From Ciona intestinalis (taxonomy: Eukaryota > Chordata > Ascidiacea > Phlebobranchia > Cionidae): 64,000 bases of DNA. Of this stretch, positions 45,601-55,567 are shown one piece after another. The notes below the pieces were generated by a model. It was not told where the DNA came from and did no database searches. It was given only the letters and a program-made list of their open reading frames with translations. Position 1 is the first letter of the stretch. Every line of letters begins with the position of its first letter. The stretch lies in NCBI RefSeq assembly GCF_000224145.3, contig NC_020167.2:4269027-4333026 (forward strand), written 5' to 3'. The translations under genes were made by a program, and so were the position numbers.

Positions 45601-48335
45601 NNNNNNNNNNNNNNNNNNNNNNNNNNNNNNNNNNNNNNNNNNNNNATTTCCTCAAACCAGCATAACAATTGTAAACCATTGTAATTTGTTTTTCTGTGTC
45701 ATTTTTTGTTTACTGTTTCCATTTTTTGTTTATGCAAACTGTTTTGCAGCACCCGGATGGTTTTACTCCACCTCTTACTCCAGTAGAAGACAAGCCAGTT
45801 AGTGAAACTATCATTCGACGTAACACTGATACAAAGTATGTATTCTTTTCATTGTTCGATTAACCAGAATTTCCTTCCTTTTGTGCTAAATGGTAGGGTG
45901 GGGGAAGATAAGATATCTATTCATTATGTTTTCTCTTCCCATTTAGTAGTAAACAAAACACGATCAGGGTGTTTGGATCCTGTGTGACAAAGCTGTCCCA
46001 TCTCACCCCATAGTACTATACATTGCCGCGGCAAACCTGTAGTCTAAGAAAAGGGATTAGATGGTTGATGCCGCACCTATTGTAAGCATTTGTACTACTG
46101 GTTAAGCACCTAACGGCAATGTACTTCAACCCAATGACTTTTTGTGGATTGTCTTTTAGCTTCAACCGCATACAGAATAAAAGGGAAAAAAATCACTAAT
46201 CGAGTTAGGTATGTGGCTACCCGTAAGCGGACAAGATGTGTATAAAACCGAACACCGTGTTTTAACGACTGTCGCTACCATGTTACCCATATATGTTACA
46301 TATTCCTTTTTTACGTCGTTGACCTGACAAGATAAGTAAGTGACATGAGTTCCTATTACACAGTATTATTCATATATAGAAGGGTGGGGGAGGATGGGAC
46401 AAATTTATCACATAATTTCAAAATATCCTGATCGTGTTTTAAACAATTAACAACGGTCTATGGGAGTCGTGAGGGTACGGTTTAATAAGTCTTTAAATGT
46501 TCTTTGTTTACTACCAAATGGGATGACTTCCCACACCCTACTATATTACTATAATTTACATAGTAGTCTACAACCAGACAAGATTTATATTTTTTTCCTT
46601 TTCTATAAAAACGCAGTCCACGTCGAGGTCCATTACTTTCCCAACAAGCCCTTGGCGAAGCTGTCAGTCAAGTGGCGCAACAGCGTAAATCTTCCGGCGA
46701 TAGCGACGACACGATGCGAGAGCCTCCTTACGAATCTGCCCTTGATAGCAACACGATAGTGGAAGAAGCGGTAAGAATTGTTATGAAGTTCTTAATGACT
46801 AAGACATTTTTATACCCTAAACTAAACTTTGTTTTTTTCCTTTGTTAATTTTGCAAATTTCAGGCGTTTTTAAATATAAGCTATGCAAAGGACGTAGACA
46901 CATCATTCATTAATTTCTGTTAACCGAAAATATTCTATTAATTATTAATTTAGTAAAATTAGCTTAAATTTGGGTCAACGAATTCGAACTTGTTTAATCG
47001 CTGAGTGTTAATTTTGTCGCCATTTTAATTTGCATGCCCGCTTTTAATTTTTCACGCTTTGCTGCTGCGATCATTGCGTCGCAAAGGAGGACGGTGAAGA
47101 ACCTACGTCACCAAACAGCGTCTGGTCGACGCCTGCCATCGAAACAGGCATCACCCAGCGCCGACCAGCGTCATTCGCCAACATTACACGCCAGGTAAAA
47201 CATAAGTATATACATATATTTTTTACATAACTGTTTTACTGATTTGAACATTGGTACAAATATTTACTTTTTTGGTCTCGTACGAAAATTTGCCCGTCTG
47301 TTAAGTCCTTTGAATATACCCGTTCCCACAAAATCGAGATGTAGTAGGGTGGGGAGAGACAGGACACCTTTTCATCCTATTTTCTCATCCCATTTAGTAG
47401 TAAATAAAGCACTTTCAAAGAATTATAAAACCGTTTTCTCACGATTTTCATATGCTGTTTTTAATTGTTTAAAAAATGATCAGGATATTTGAATACTATG
47501 TACTGAAGGTGTCCCGCCTTCCCTCACAGTACTATATAACTTTTATTTTGGATATTTTCCTTTAAAACCTTAAATATTTAATACTGGGAACATACAAAGA
47601 ACATTATAAATTACTATCCACAGCAACGCGGTGGTTTCTTGGACCTGAAACTACGGAACGAACTCTCGTCGGTGCTTTTGAAACGAACGCAGGAGTAGCG
47701 ACCGTGGTCGGTGAAACTTCAACTCTTTTTTTGTGTGATGAAAGCTTTTCTTAGTTTTGCTGCTTCAAGCTTAAAATTTTGTTATTTTTTTTTTCTAAAC
47801 CACGTAGCGCCATTTCCTATGCGTTAATATGAATATCGCACTCCTCACTGATTTACAATCGTATTTTATTTATTACTTTGAATGTCCAACCTATTTTTTC
47901 TTCCAGCCAACTTTCCGCACCCGGCTAAACACCTACCATAATGACCTCCGTCTCTTCGGTGACCGATGCGTCGCCATGCTCAGCAGACAACTCAAAGCGA
48001 ACTTGCCTTCTCCAAAGAAGGAATCCTCCACATCGTCATTACATTTCCTGCCACCTTCCAACAACACGCGAATAGCGTCGCCGATACACGGTTCGTCTGT
48101 GCCCAGCTCTCCGAAGACGACGTCATCATTTGATATCAGACAGGCACTCGGGCGCCGCCAGCGGATGAATTCGTCATCTGTGACGTCGTCTCCCAATCGA
48201 AAACCGGATCGCACGTCGTCTCTACGTCAACGCCGTTATAGCCAATCGCCTCGACGTTCACCCTCTTTGTTACAGCTCATAGCGCCAACAAGCGGAACGT
48301 TAAAACGAAGCCGCATACAATCGACCAATGATTGA
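27677..48335 (+). CDS. ARAP: ARAP-type ArfGAP/RhoGAP with SAM, PH and RA domains
   Basis: The ARAP family inactivates Arf and Rho GTPases downstream of PIP3. Exons: 27677-27833, 28165-29085, 29144-29299, 29477-29624, 29878-30193, 30488-30664, 31384-31427, 32224-32305, 32531-32713, 34709-34875, 34932-35009, 35075-35159, 35558-35758, 36298-36386, 36543-36636, 37234-37339, 37638-37678, 37904-37966, 38320-38485, 38596-38740, 38883-39090, 39367-39472, 39642-39735, 39855-40018, 40283-40495, 40681-40792, 40872-41052, 41574-41657, 41718-41792, 41989-42213, 42685-42813, 44666-44748, 45079-45190, 45323-45408, 46617-46770, 47087-47194, 47907-48335: 5,982 nt, 1,993 residues. Domains: SAM 1-70; Pro/Ser-rich acidic linker to 620; PH1 630-728; PH2 740-838; ArfGAP 840-965 with CADC...CKHC zinc cysteines and HRDLG arginine finger; ankyrin-like 966-1036; PH3 and PH4 1090-1330; RhoGAP 1370-1500 with GIYRLNG arginine finger and RHNLAIVFGPTLM; RA 1553-1627; PH5 1628-1735; Ser-rich basic tail. 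Which vertebrate paralogue is closest is not decided. Confidence 0.93.
27852..28044 (+). mobile_element. MITE copy in ARAP intron 1
   Basis: The left end ATAGTAGTGTGGGGAAGATGGG and right end CATTTAACCCCATCCTACTATA are diverged inverted repeats; the core is TTTGGTAGTTAACAAAGAAC. Confidence 0.8.
29645..29790 (-). mobile_element. Shortened MITE copy
   Basis: Read on the minus strand it has the family core (TTACTACCAAATGGGGCGA on plus) and ends near TTCCCTATAACCCTACTGTA. The 5' third of the interior is missing. It lies in the intron before the exon at 29878. Confidence 0.7.
30310..30466 (+). mobile_element. Decayed MITE copy
   Basis: TCGTCCCATTTGGTAGTAAACAAAGAG is intact, but both ends have lost most of the inverted repeat (GGCTAAGATGGGACATG; ATCCCATTTTACCCCACAGTA). 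Confidence 0.6.
31659..31745 (-). mobile_element. MITE half-copy
   Basis: The left end ATATAGTAGGGTGGGGAAGACG continues into the family's distal half (CAACGGTCAATGGGAGTCGTGA) and then breaks off. No right end is seen. Confidence 0.6.
32896..33090 (+). mobile_element. MITE copy in the large ARAP intron 8
   Basis: The left end is diverged (TATAGTCCGGTGCTGAAATATC) but the right end CCCGTATTCCCCCACCCTACTTTATA is good. The core has lost GTAAACA (CTCGTTGCCAAAGAACACC). Confidence 0.7.
33180..34284 (+). promoter_or_regulatory. Candidate internal ARAP promoter
   Basis: This part of a 2-kb intron has few repeats, more CpG than other introns (GCGGCCGC near 33300, GGCGGGCGGAAGG near 33435, CGGCGCGCTTGGCG near 33560), and lies directly upstream of an in-frame alternative first exon (34285-34410). 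It is therefore the likely promoter and leader for a shorter ARAP isoform. This is inference. Confidence 0.4.
34285..34410 (+). CDS. ARAP: Candidate alternative first exon of ARAP
   Basis: An ATG at 34285 opens 42 codons (MSMLVGINTQPNIRG..., very basic toward the end, KKRGRSLVI) and meets a perfect GTAAGT donor at 34411 in phase 0, exactly the phase needed by the exon at 34709. The product would lack SAM, the acidic linker and PH1, and would start with this basic leader followed by PH2-ArfGAP-PH-PH-RhoGAP-RA-PH. I see no good acceptor at its left edge in the same frame, which favours a first exon over a cassette exon. Confidence 0.55.
36985..37200 (-). repeat. Decayed tRNA-headed SINE
   Basis: TATAACATAGGTGTTTTGTTTCCTACAC, GCGAGTTACCACATATGCAAG and GAGCCTTGAATCTGTTA match blocks of the copies at 41 and 42 kb in the same order. 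It ends about 35 bp before the exon at 37234. Confidence 0.6.
41085..41395 (-). repeat. tRNA-headed SINE, near full length
   Basis: On the plus strand it reads ATGAGTGAATGTAACTTGCTT, CATGGGTGTTTTTTTATT, TTAGTGACCACTGGGTTGGAGCA, GACTTGCCTAAAGACGCATG and finishes with CCTCTGGGTAAGAGGCAAGCATTCTAACCAC, the reverse complement of a tRNA-like A-box/B-box head. So its 5' end is on the right. It resembles the composite tRNA-related SINE class reported from Ciona (from memory). Confidence 0.75.
42338..42640 (-). repeat. tRNA-headed SINE, near full length
   Basis: Same order of blocks as the copy at 41085: GAATGTAACTTG, GGAAAACGACAGTCGTAAAAC, ACTTTGTGGGTGATTA, CCCATTAGTGACCACTGGGTTGG and the reversed head ACTTTTGGGTTAGAGGCAGGCGCACTAACC. 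It ends about 45 bp before the PH5 exon at 42685. Confidence 0.75.
43383..43580 (-). mobile_element. MITE copy in the ARAP PH5 intron
   Basis: Ends ACAGTAGGGCGGGGAAGGCGG and CCATCTTCCCCTACCATACTAT; the core is reversed (GTTTACTACCAAATGGGTCGA). Confidence 0.8.
43695..43980. promoter_or_regulatory. Candidate regulatory block with CRE motifs and an inverted repeat
   Basis: Palindromic CRE sites TGACGTCA occur at 43705-43712 and 43851-43858, with half or near sites TGACGTAA (43786) and AACGTCAC (43869). An 11-bp inverted repeat CACCCGATTTT (near 43835) / AAAATCGGGTG (near 43884) brackets the second CRE. The block is more CpG-rich than the surrounding AT-rich 1.85-kb intron (42814-44665). Confidence 0.4.
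45464..45595 (+). mobile_element. MITE copy with internal deletion
   Basis: TGGTAGGGTGGGGGAAGATAAG, then GTAGTAAACAAAACACGATCAGG, joining the core directly to the distal part, and ending CCATCTCACCCCATAGTACTATA. It reappears at 45890-46021 because this stretch is duplicated around the N gap. Confidence 0.75.
45596..45645. other. Assembly gap (50 N)
   Basis: A 50-N run. Sequence right of the gap (from 45646) repeats sequence left of it (from about 45220). Confidence 0.95.
45646..46021 (+). repeat. Second copy of 45220-45595, including an ARAP exon
   Basis: The exon 45323-45408 (HPDGFTPPLTPVEDKP...) recurs as 45750-45835, with a near-identical intron and the same deleted MITE. Differences are a handful of substitutions and single-base gaps. 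The exon is 86 nt, so including both would break the frame into the exon at 46617. Most likely the two haplotypes were both kept by the assembler. Confidence 0.85.
46045..46290 (+). repeat. Decayed tRNA-headed SINE
   Basis: GGTTAAGCACCTAACGGCAATGTACTTCAACCCAATGAC, GTAAGCGGACAAGATGTGTATAAAACC and GTGTTTTAACGACTGTCG match, diverged, the order of the copy at 12090. Confidence 0.5.
46376..46550 (-). mobile_element. MITE copy
   Basis: ATATAGAAGGGTGGGGGAGGATGGG at the left, TTCCCACACCCTACTATATT at the right, reversed core (GTTTACTACCAAATGGGATGA) with about 20 bp lost near the right end. It lies upstream of the exon at 46617. Confidence 0.8.
47343..47538 (+). mobile_element. MITE copy
   Basis: TGTAGTAGGGTGGGGAGAGACAGG and CCGCCTTCCCTCACAGTACTATAT pair as inverted repeats; core TTTAGTAGTAAATAAAGCAC. 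It is intronic, before the first of the two alternative ARAP 3' exons. Confidence 0.8.
47624..47698 (+). CDS. ARAP: Alternative ARAP terminal exon (short C-terminus)
   Basis: After a good acceptor (TATCCACAG) the phase-0 frame reads 24 codons (QRGGFLDLKLRNELSSVL...) and stops at TAG 47696-47698. The peptide looks coding and leucine-patterned. It cannot be joined in frame to the next exon (47907), so it should be a mutually exclusive last exon. I see no AATAAA shortly after it, so its poly(A) site is unknown; retention as a poison exon is another reading. Confidence 0.55.
   Translation, partial: QRGGFLDLKLRNELSSVLLKRTQE
47907..48335 (+). CDS. ARAP: Alternative ARAP terminal exon (long basic tail)
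   Basis: Acceptor TTTTTTCTTCCAG, phase 0, 142 codons to TGA at 48333-48335. The tail starts TFRTRLNTYHNDLRLFG and becomes Ser/Arg/Pro-rich with many SP and RRxS sites. AATAAA follows at 48782-48787. Skipping the 47624 exon gives this longer C-terminus, used in the 1,993-residue model. Confidence 0.7.
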   Translation, partial: PTFRTRLNTYHNDLRLFGDRCVAMLSRQLKANLPSPKKESSTSSLHFLPPSNNTRIASPIHGSSVPSSPKTTSSFDIRQALGRRQRMNSSSVTSSPNRKPDRTSSLRQRRYSQSPRRSPSLLQLIAPTSGTLKRSRIQSTND

Positions 48336-49219
48336 CGAGGCTCCAACAGAGGGTGCTTAGTGATTTAATGTGAATTCTTTATTCTTCTATAAAGATCAGC
48401 TGTTGAAACTTAACATACGCTTTTCCACTGTGTGTAATTCGTATCTAATCAAACTGATGACGCATAATGAAACCAGTTTATATTTTTATTCTCGTTTCGC
48501 AGTTTCATTTTGCTTGTAATGTTCGTTCCTTTTTACTGTGACTGATTTTATTCTTCCGCGTACCACGTCTACGGACAACGCAACCGAGACGTGAATTGTG
48601 ATTTAGTTCTATATAAAACTACAGCTTACCCCCAAGTGCAATAATCAAATACCCTATTCCAAATATGACCCCTTGCTACCCGCATATGCGAATTCAGGGC
48701 GAAAATCTAAGACTTGAGTCGCCGCATTACTCATTTTAGTTGTTTAAATAACTTGGTCCTTATTGCTTCCGTGTGCTTTTAAATAAAGTGAAGTTACAAC
48801 AGATACACCTTTGATGTTTCTTTGCTAATGTTTTTAAGCTGTTTCAGTTTGTTACGTTGGCTTTATTAAGGATTACCATAAAAAGAGAGCTTTCTTTGGT
48901 TTATTACAGCACTTCTTTTAGAAGCTAGTATCGTATCCTTGGTCTGGTACCGTTCACAGTCCACTGTTTCAAAACACGATACTTACCTGATATCGACCCC
49001 AACGCACGACGAAAATTTACATCGCCACCTCGTGGGTTGAATAAGTAATGCGAATCTTCAAGAATTCCCGAGAACCAAGATCGTTCTGTGTTTTGAAATT
49101 TTGTGAAAGTTAAGATTGTATGCGAGCAAATCTTCTGTAGATTTCAAGACTGTTACTATACCACGTGGACCTGAATAGTTTGTAGGCAATTTTAATTTGC
49201 GCCCAAACACATTCGTATG

Positions 49220-49320
49220 ATGTTCGCACGAGTATCGTATACATACGTTAGATACGTATACTATACATACGACTCGATACGAGTTGGCACGAGTATCGTA
49301 TACATTCGTGCGAATGCGGT
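49220..49320. repeat. Cluster of ATACGTAT-type direct and inverted repeats
   Basis: GCACGAGTATCGTATACAT occurs at about 49227 and again at about 49287; between them lie GATACGTATACTATACATACG and the near-palindrome CTCGATACGAG. The whole can fold into alternative hairpins. Function unknown. Confidence 0.6.
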
Positions 49321-49697
49321 GCAGATACACGAGGTGACGAGGGTCGAGGCAATGGTTTAATTTGCCGTTGATTTGTCCCGAATCAAAATTGCATAAATAA
49401 GATAACAATAGGTTGCCATCCCAACCGTATTTAAATACGTAAGATTAGTATAACTGTAAAAGTTTTAATTATCACATGTTTCTTGTTATGGTCAGGTAGT
49501 ACTATTTTGTTGTTTTTAAAGTGTGCCATTACATGAATTGTTTATTTTAACATAATACTTGCTTATTCACCATCTTGAAAGAGAAGGTTCAAAAAACCTT
49601 TGTGTCTATGTTGTAAAATATTTCTATAGTTGTTTTAGTTAAATAAATAATAACAATCAACTGCTAGGACCTTTTAGGGTTAATTTAAAACTTGTCC

Positions 49698-49880
49698 GGC
49701 ATCATGGTATATTGGTTAAAGCACTTACTTCTAAACTAGAGGGTAGGCCACAGTCTCTATTTTTCATAATGCATTGCAACTACTGTTTGCGGGCACCTGT
49801 ATTGATAGGCCAGATGATTAATTTTTTTTGCTTCAACGTATGGGTCATTGATGGGTTGTCCGAATTGTCAGCCAAACAGC
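49698..49880 (+). repeat. tRNA-headed SINE copy
   Basis: It begins with a tRNA-like head (GGCATCATGGTATATTGGTTAAAGC), then TTGCAACTACTGTTTGCG and TCATTGATGGGTTGTCCGAATTGTCAGCC. This head shows which end of the family is 5'. Confidence 0.6.
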
Positions 49881-50713
49881 ACAATAACGTTGAACCAGAA
49901 AGCTAAACTTGTGGTAAATAACTCTTAAGTGTTTGGAATATAACACCCATGTTGCAACTTCCTAATTTTCTCGCTATGCAAAATACTGTAGTGTAAGTTT
50001 TGTATTTAATTTAGGAAGTTAAATTCATTCTGCTCTAGAAATCCTACTTTATTTGATCAACAACATAAGAAACGGCGTGTTTATAATGCAAGTGATGGTT
50101 CTTCAGCTTGAAACACATTTGCATTGGGTCTGGGTGTATTCGTGAATATTATTGTATTCTAAACATGCTGTTGCTACATAAATTATTATTTCAGAGGGTA
50201 AATCTATTCTTAGATTCAGGTATAATAAAGGAAGCAGTTAAGTTGTAATAACGTAACTGGTTTGTTGGGCTATTAACTCTTTTAAGCTCTTATTTAAATT
50301 ATGTGGCAATCTCCATTGAAAATTACTTGCTCACAGGAACTGACCTTTTGTGATGTATTTCTTTTGTTTTCTTTGTTTATCTGGTGGGTGACACAATATC
50401 AATGGTGTCTAGGTGGGGTGTATTATTTACTCAATGAAAGCGCTTTTTAATATGTTGTTCTCTGTTCTCTAAGTTGGTCAGGCATGACCATATACATGCG
50501 TTTGGTAAACTGTTCGTTTGTTGTTTGCTTGACTCCTGTTGGAATCACACATGGGGTATATTTTCTTAGGAATTTAATCATCTCTCAGCTGAGGTGGAGA
50601 ACATATGTACAGGTGTTGCGCGTTTGACCTAAGCTCTGTTTTTTTAATACAGTATTCGCGATTGTGCTGCGCTATGTGCCATTTGGAGAATTTGTATTCT
50701 GTTTGTACATGTC

Positions 50714-53700
50714 ATGCCTCCAAATAATCATAACCGAAAAAGCTCCACATTTTCTGCTCAGGATTGTAATGATAGCAACCAGCATAGTAGCAAAGCTAGC
50801 AAGATATCAAAAGAAATTTCTGGAATCACCTGTCTGTTTAAGCGTGACCCAAATAAGCTGTGGACCTCAGCTGCCAGAGCAAACGAGAATCAAGCATTTA
50901 CTCAGAACTTACATCTGCAAGGAAAGCAAATATCTGGTGTTACAGCAAAGCAAATAAAACTTCAAGCTCCCAAAAAACCCAAAAGTTTTTTACGGCGTTC
51001 AAGTGAGCCCAACAACAAGCAAGTGATTTCTGCACAGAAAAACTTGCTTACCAGAGATTTAAACAGTGTCAAAGTCACCGACCAAACCATCACGAGTGTC
51101 AGAACACTTTTCGTCCAAAGTCTGCAGATTAATCTCAAATTTGTAACTAGACTAAGGCGAGTCAATATGGGACAAACATTGTCAGAGCCGGTGACGAAGA
51201 AAGAAACTTCAAGTGATGAAAATCATACACTAAAAGTTGGAGCTTCTTGTATGCAGGGATGGAGAATCAGTATCCTTTTATCATCACAATAGCATAGCCA
51301 TATAATGCTAAGTTTTTAAATAAATATGAGTAGCATTCTATATAATATTCACACATTTTTATTATTTATGTTCCATTTAAATTATATGTGTTTTTTTTTA
51401 TTCTTGGTGCTACATGCTACATAAATTGGTATACCTTATTCAGTATTATATATATATTTATACAGTTTTTTCATAATCTTAAAAGTTGTTTTATCAAATC
51501 TCAAATATTTCATTTCCTTAATTTGCCAATTAAATGAAACCAGACATGGAAGATGAGCATGTACATAAGCTATGTCTTAATGATGAGAAAGACACTCATT
51601 TCTTTGCAGTATTTGATGGCCATGGTGGTCAGGCATCTGCACAGGTGGCGGCCAAACATCTCGACTCGTGTATTGTTAACCACTCTGCATATAGTGAGTA
51701 CAGAAGTGAATAGAAGTAGTTCATCACTAATATTATTTATTATATATAATATATATGTATTATATATATATTATTATAAAATAATGGTACTAATTAATGA
51801 TCATTGGACAGTGGTTGTAACTTAAGTTTTATAAATTAATGGTTTTTATCGCTGAATTTGACCCACTAAGAGTGAAATAAGCTCTTCCTTCTTATTTTTG
51901 TTTATAAAAGCTTCTTCTTAAAACAGTTCAATTTTCAATTTGATCTTAATATATTAAATCAGAACCCCAGGCATAATTTTATATTTCCTAAATTAGCCTA
52001 CTGTTAATATTTACACCCGGTAAGTTCTAAAGTTGTGTAACTATGAACACATGTCTGTATTTCCTCAGGAATACTATTTTAGGCCATTGAGTATTAACAC
52101 ACCCAGGCTGTGTGAATGAAACCAAAGGTCACAAGCCTGTGGTTGGTGGATGTGCTATGTCAGCACATTGTGTACATTTAGTGCATGATGTGTAGGAATG
52201 TAGGATGGTGGAAATGGAAATGCATAAAATCCACATCTAGAACCACCTACATAAAACTTTAAATGCTACCTGTTTCAGTTTGTATAATATTTTATACAGT
52301 TTTACTGCTGTTATCAGTTTTCTATGGTACTGCATAAGAAAGGATTTAATTTATAGGCCATATATATATATATATATTTAAAATTAGATTTGCCGAATTA
52401 GTCCATATATACAATTTTGTGTGTCACTGTATTTGTTAGAAAGTTATTTTGATAATCTAAAACCCTGGTTTGTTATGTATTTATGAGTGTCTTCCCGATT
52501 TGAGCAATTTAGCAGGGTCATGAAATATTAAAATTTCTTCACTGTGTTGTGCTTGGAATGTTGTCAGATTCATTTAAATTGCTTTTAACAAATTACTTCT
52601 TTCTTTTCGCATTAATTCATTTTCAACAAAACAAAGTAGGTTATTCTACATTTACCTTAACATTTGTATTTGTCAAATGTTACATTCTTGTATAATTGAC
52701 TGCACAATGCTATTGAAATGAATGACTGTAGAATGTGATTGATATATTATAACAGTTTGATAAAACTGTTATTTTAATAGGTGCCTTCTGTTTTCTTTTT
52801 CTTAGGGCGCGGAGATATACAGACTGCTTGTAAAGCAGGCTACCTTGTATTAGATGATCTCATATTGAAGGAATCAGTTGGAAAGGAAGATGCTTCAGGC
52901 TGCACATCAGTTTCGGTGCTATTCAAAGGAAATAAAATGTATTGTGTAAGTTACAGGTGCTATGTTTGCTGTTAGGTGTTAAAGTCTTTACAATGTGGCA
53001 TTGTAAAAAGAGGGTATGTGTGTATACCTATGGACGTGACTAATCACTTTTTGAACAGAAAAGGTTTACTGCATGCTGGTGGTGGTGGGGGTGGGCTGGT
53101 TTCAAAATTATCTCATAACATCATAAATCTGTTTATTTTCATTTTACAATGTAGAAAAATTTAAAATTAATATTTCCCCTGTTTGTTGTTGGGATTGTGT
53201 GAGTGTGACCTTCATAGATTTTAATTTATTTCCCTACAAATAAAATCCCACCAAGCTATTGTAACTTTTGACACAGTTTGTAATGGCAACACTTTCCCAA
53301 TAGTAATCCTGTATTGGTTACTGGAGCCGTGAGAAGTTCCCTTTCCAATGCAGAGCTAATGAAGCATTCCTTGTGTGATGCTCCTTTGTTAGGGCCACAT
53401 GCCTGAGCTCTCACATATCATTATGTTTGGTGTATGTGCCCCACCCCTAACCTGTGTTATAAATACCATATATGTATCAGAATCTCAGGATGCTACCACA
53501 AAATAGCATTTTATCTGTTACACCTAAAGCAAAATGAACTTTTTAAGTGTTTCAGTCAAATTTAGGATAGCTTTTTTTTTAATTTTAAATTTGTGGGTGT
53601 ACTTTCAAGTCATGAAGTCAGCAAAAACACATAATAGCTTCGTGCCACCACTGAGCGTATCACGTTCGCTGCGCACAATGACTTTTGTTACTGATCAACT

Positions 53701-55516
53701 GATGCCTCTGTTCGAACACTAACTGTCTGGTCCTTTTGTGTGGCGTACGACCTAAACAAGAAAAGCAACAGTATAATTTTCTGTTTTTTTTTTTAAATAC
53801 TGCCAAACTTTTAAAGATATCAAAAACATTCTATGTAAACCACAGAACTAATTTGTGTTTTTTCTCCATTTCCATCCCAATTTGTTCCAAAATCTGGTAA
53901 AATATGTGTCAGGTTCATAGTATATTACACACAGTTGTCAAAGTATTTTTTGCTCTATCATTTTAACCTCCACCAATAAAAATAGCAGGAAGGTACGTTT
54001 AAAATCAATGAGCATTTTATAAATGAGTTAAAACACAAAGGTCATTATAAGATAGAAGCAAACCACATCAAACTTTATGCATTATTTATGTAAAGAGTTC
54101 TTTGAATTAGTCGTTTGGCTGCAAACTAATACATTCTGACCCACGGTTAGTTCCGCCGCTTGTAATTTTAACACATAAAAAAACAAAAACAGTTTTGATT
54201 GTTGTAATATAGTATAAATCCAACAAAAATAAAAAAAATTATTGGATTTTGAAACAAATTGCTTTGTAAATGGTCTTTTCTGATAAGTTATTTTACTGAT
54301 AGGGTTGTTTACGGATAAGACAAAATCAAGTTTGTGTTCAGACATTTCTAAGTAACCCTCAATCCGTATTAACCTTTACTAATTCAACAGTGCTATTTTG
54401 ATACTTTCCCTTCCACAATAAACATATATACATCTCTGTAAGGTGCATATCATACATAACCACTGTTCATCACTTCTACAAAGATAATGTTTTAACATCT
54501 GATGTTTAATTACAATGACTGCATTTAATGAAACTAATGTATTTATAGGTGACATTGGCACAACTAGGATATCAATTTTAGGATTCAAGGTTTTGTCAGT
54601 CTTATATGCAAATTTATCCAACAGTTTTATACAGCTAGACCTTACTTTACTTTTATCTTTATTAAAAACAAATGGCTTGTATGTCTGCTAGCGACCACGC
54701 TTATTTTTTTCTTAAATGTAAATGTGTTTTTAACTGTGTAGGCATGTTTTAACAACTGTTGTTTTGTCGCTATATCCTGTCTTTTCATTTAAAATATTTC
54801 TAAATCTACGCTTCCTAAATTAATGAGACAAATAAATTTTTTATTACTTTATACGCTTGCTGTACTTATAAGATAAATTTACCATAAAAAGCCCAATGAA
54901 TATACAATCTAATGTATTTTCTTTTCTACTCAGGCAAACGCAGGAGACTCGAGAGCTGTAGCAAGCTTAAGAGGACACGCTCAACTTCTTTCGTTCGATC
55001 ATAAACCGAACCATGAGAGGGAGCTAAAGAGAATCAACGCCGCCGGAGGTTTTGTCGAGTTTAACCGCGTGAATGGGAACCTTGCGCTTTCAAGGGCACT
55101 CGGTGATTTCGTCTTTAAAAGAAATGAACACCGCTCTGCTGAGGAACAGATTGTCACTGGTTAGTGAGGTGTTTATTACTTTCTTTGTGCATCTTATATC
55201 ACACAACTTGTCACCATGTGACATAAAATAGTTTGTATTATGGTGGTGTTTAGATTTAAACTGGTGTCAGATGTCTGACTTATTAAAATGAAGGATCTAT
55301 ACTGATTTAGTTTGGCCATTCTCTCCAGGTATGATTAATATAACTGAAAGTCTGCAATAAGATATATAAATACAAGTTACATTCATGTAATTCAAATTGG
55401 TCCTTTTTTTCCAATTGGTAAAAAAATGACCAACTATTAAAAAGTAGGATATAAGCTGTTTCAGTCATGCCAATCCTGTCTAGGTACTATTAATGTAACC
55501 ATAAATCTGCAATAAG

Positions 55517-55567
<51 letters not shown>

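Larger units (their letters stand above)
48336..50713. other. ARAP 3' UTR and intergenic DNA before the PP2C gene
   Basis: The ARAP 3' UTR likely runs to the AATAAA at 48782-48787. After that no gene is supported. A short palindromic repeat cluster lies at 49220-49320, a SINE at about 49698-49880, and the rest is AT-rich and should hold the PP2C promoter and 5' leader. Confidence 0.5.
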
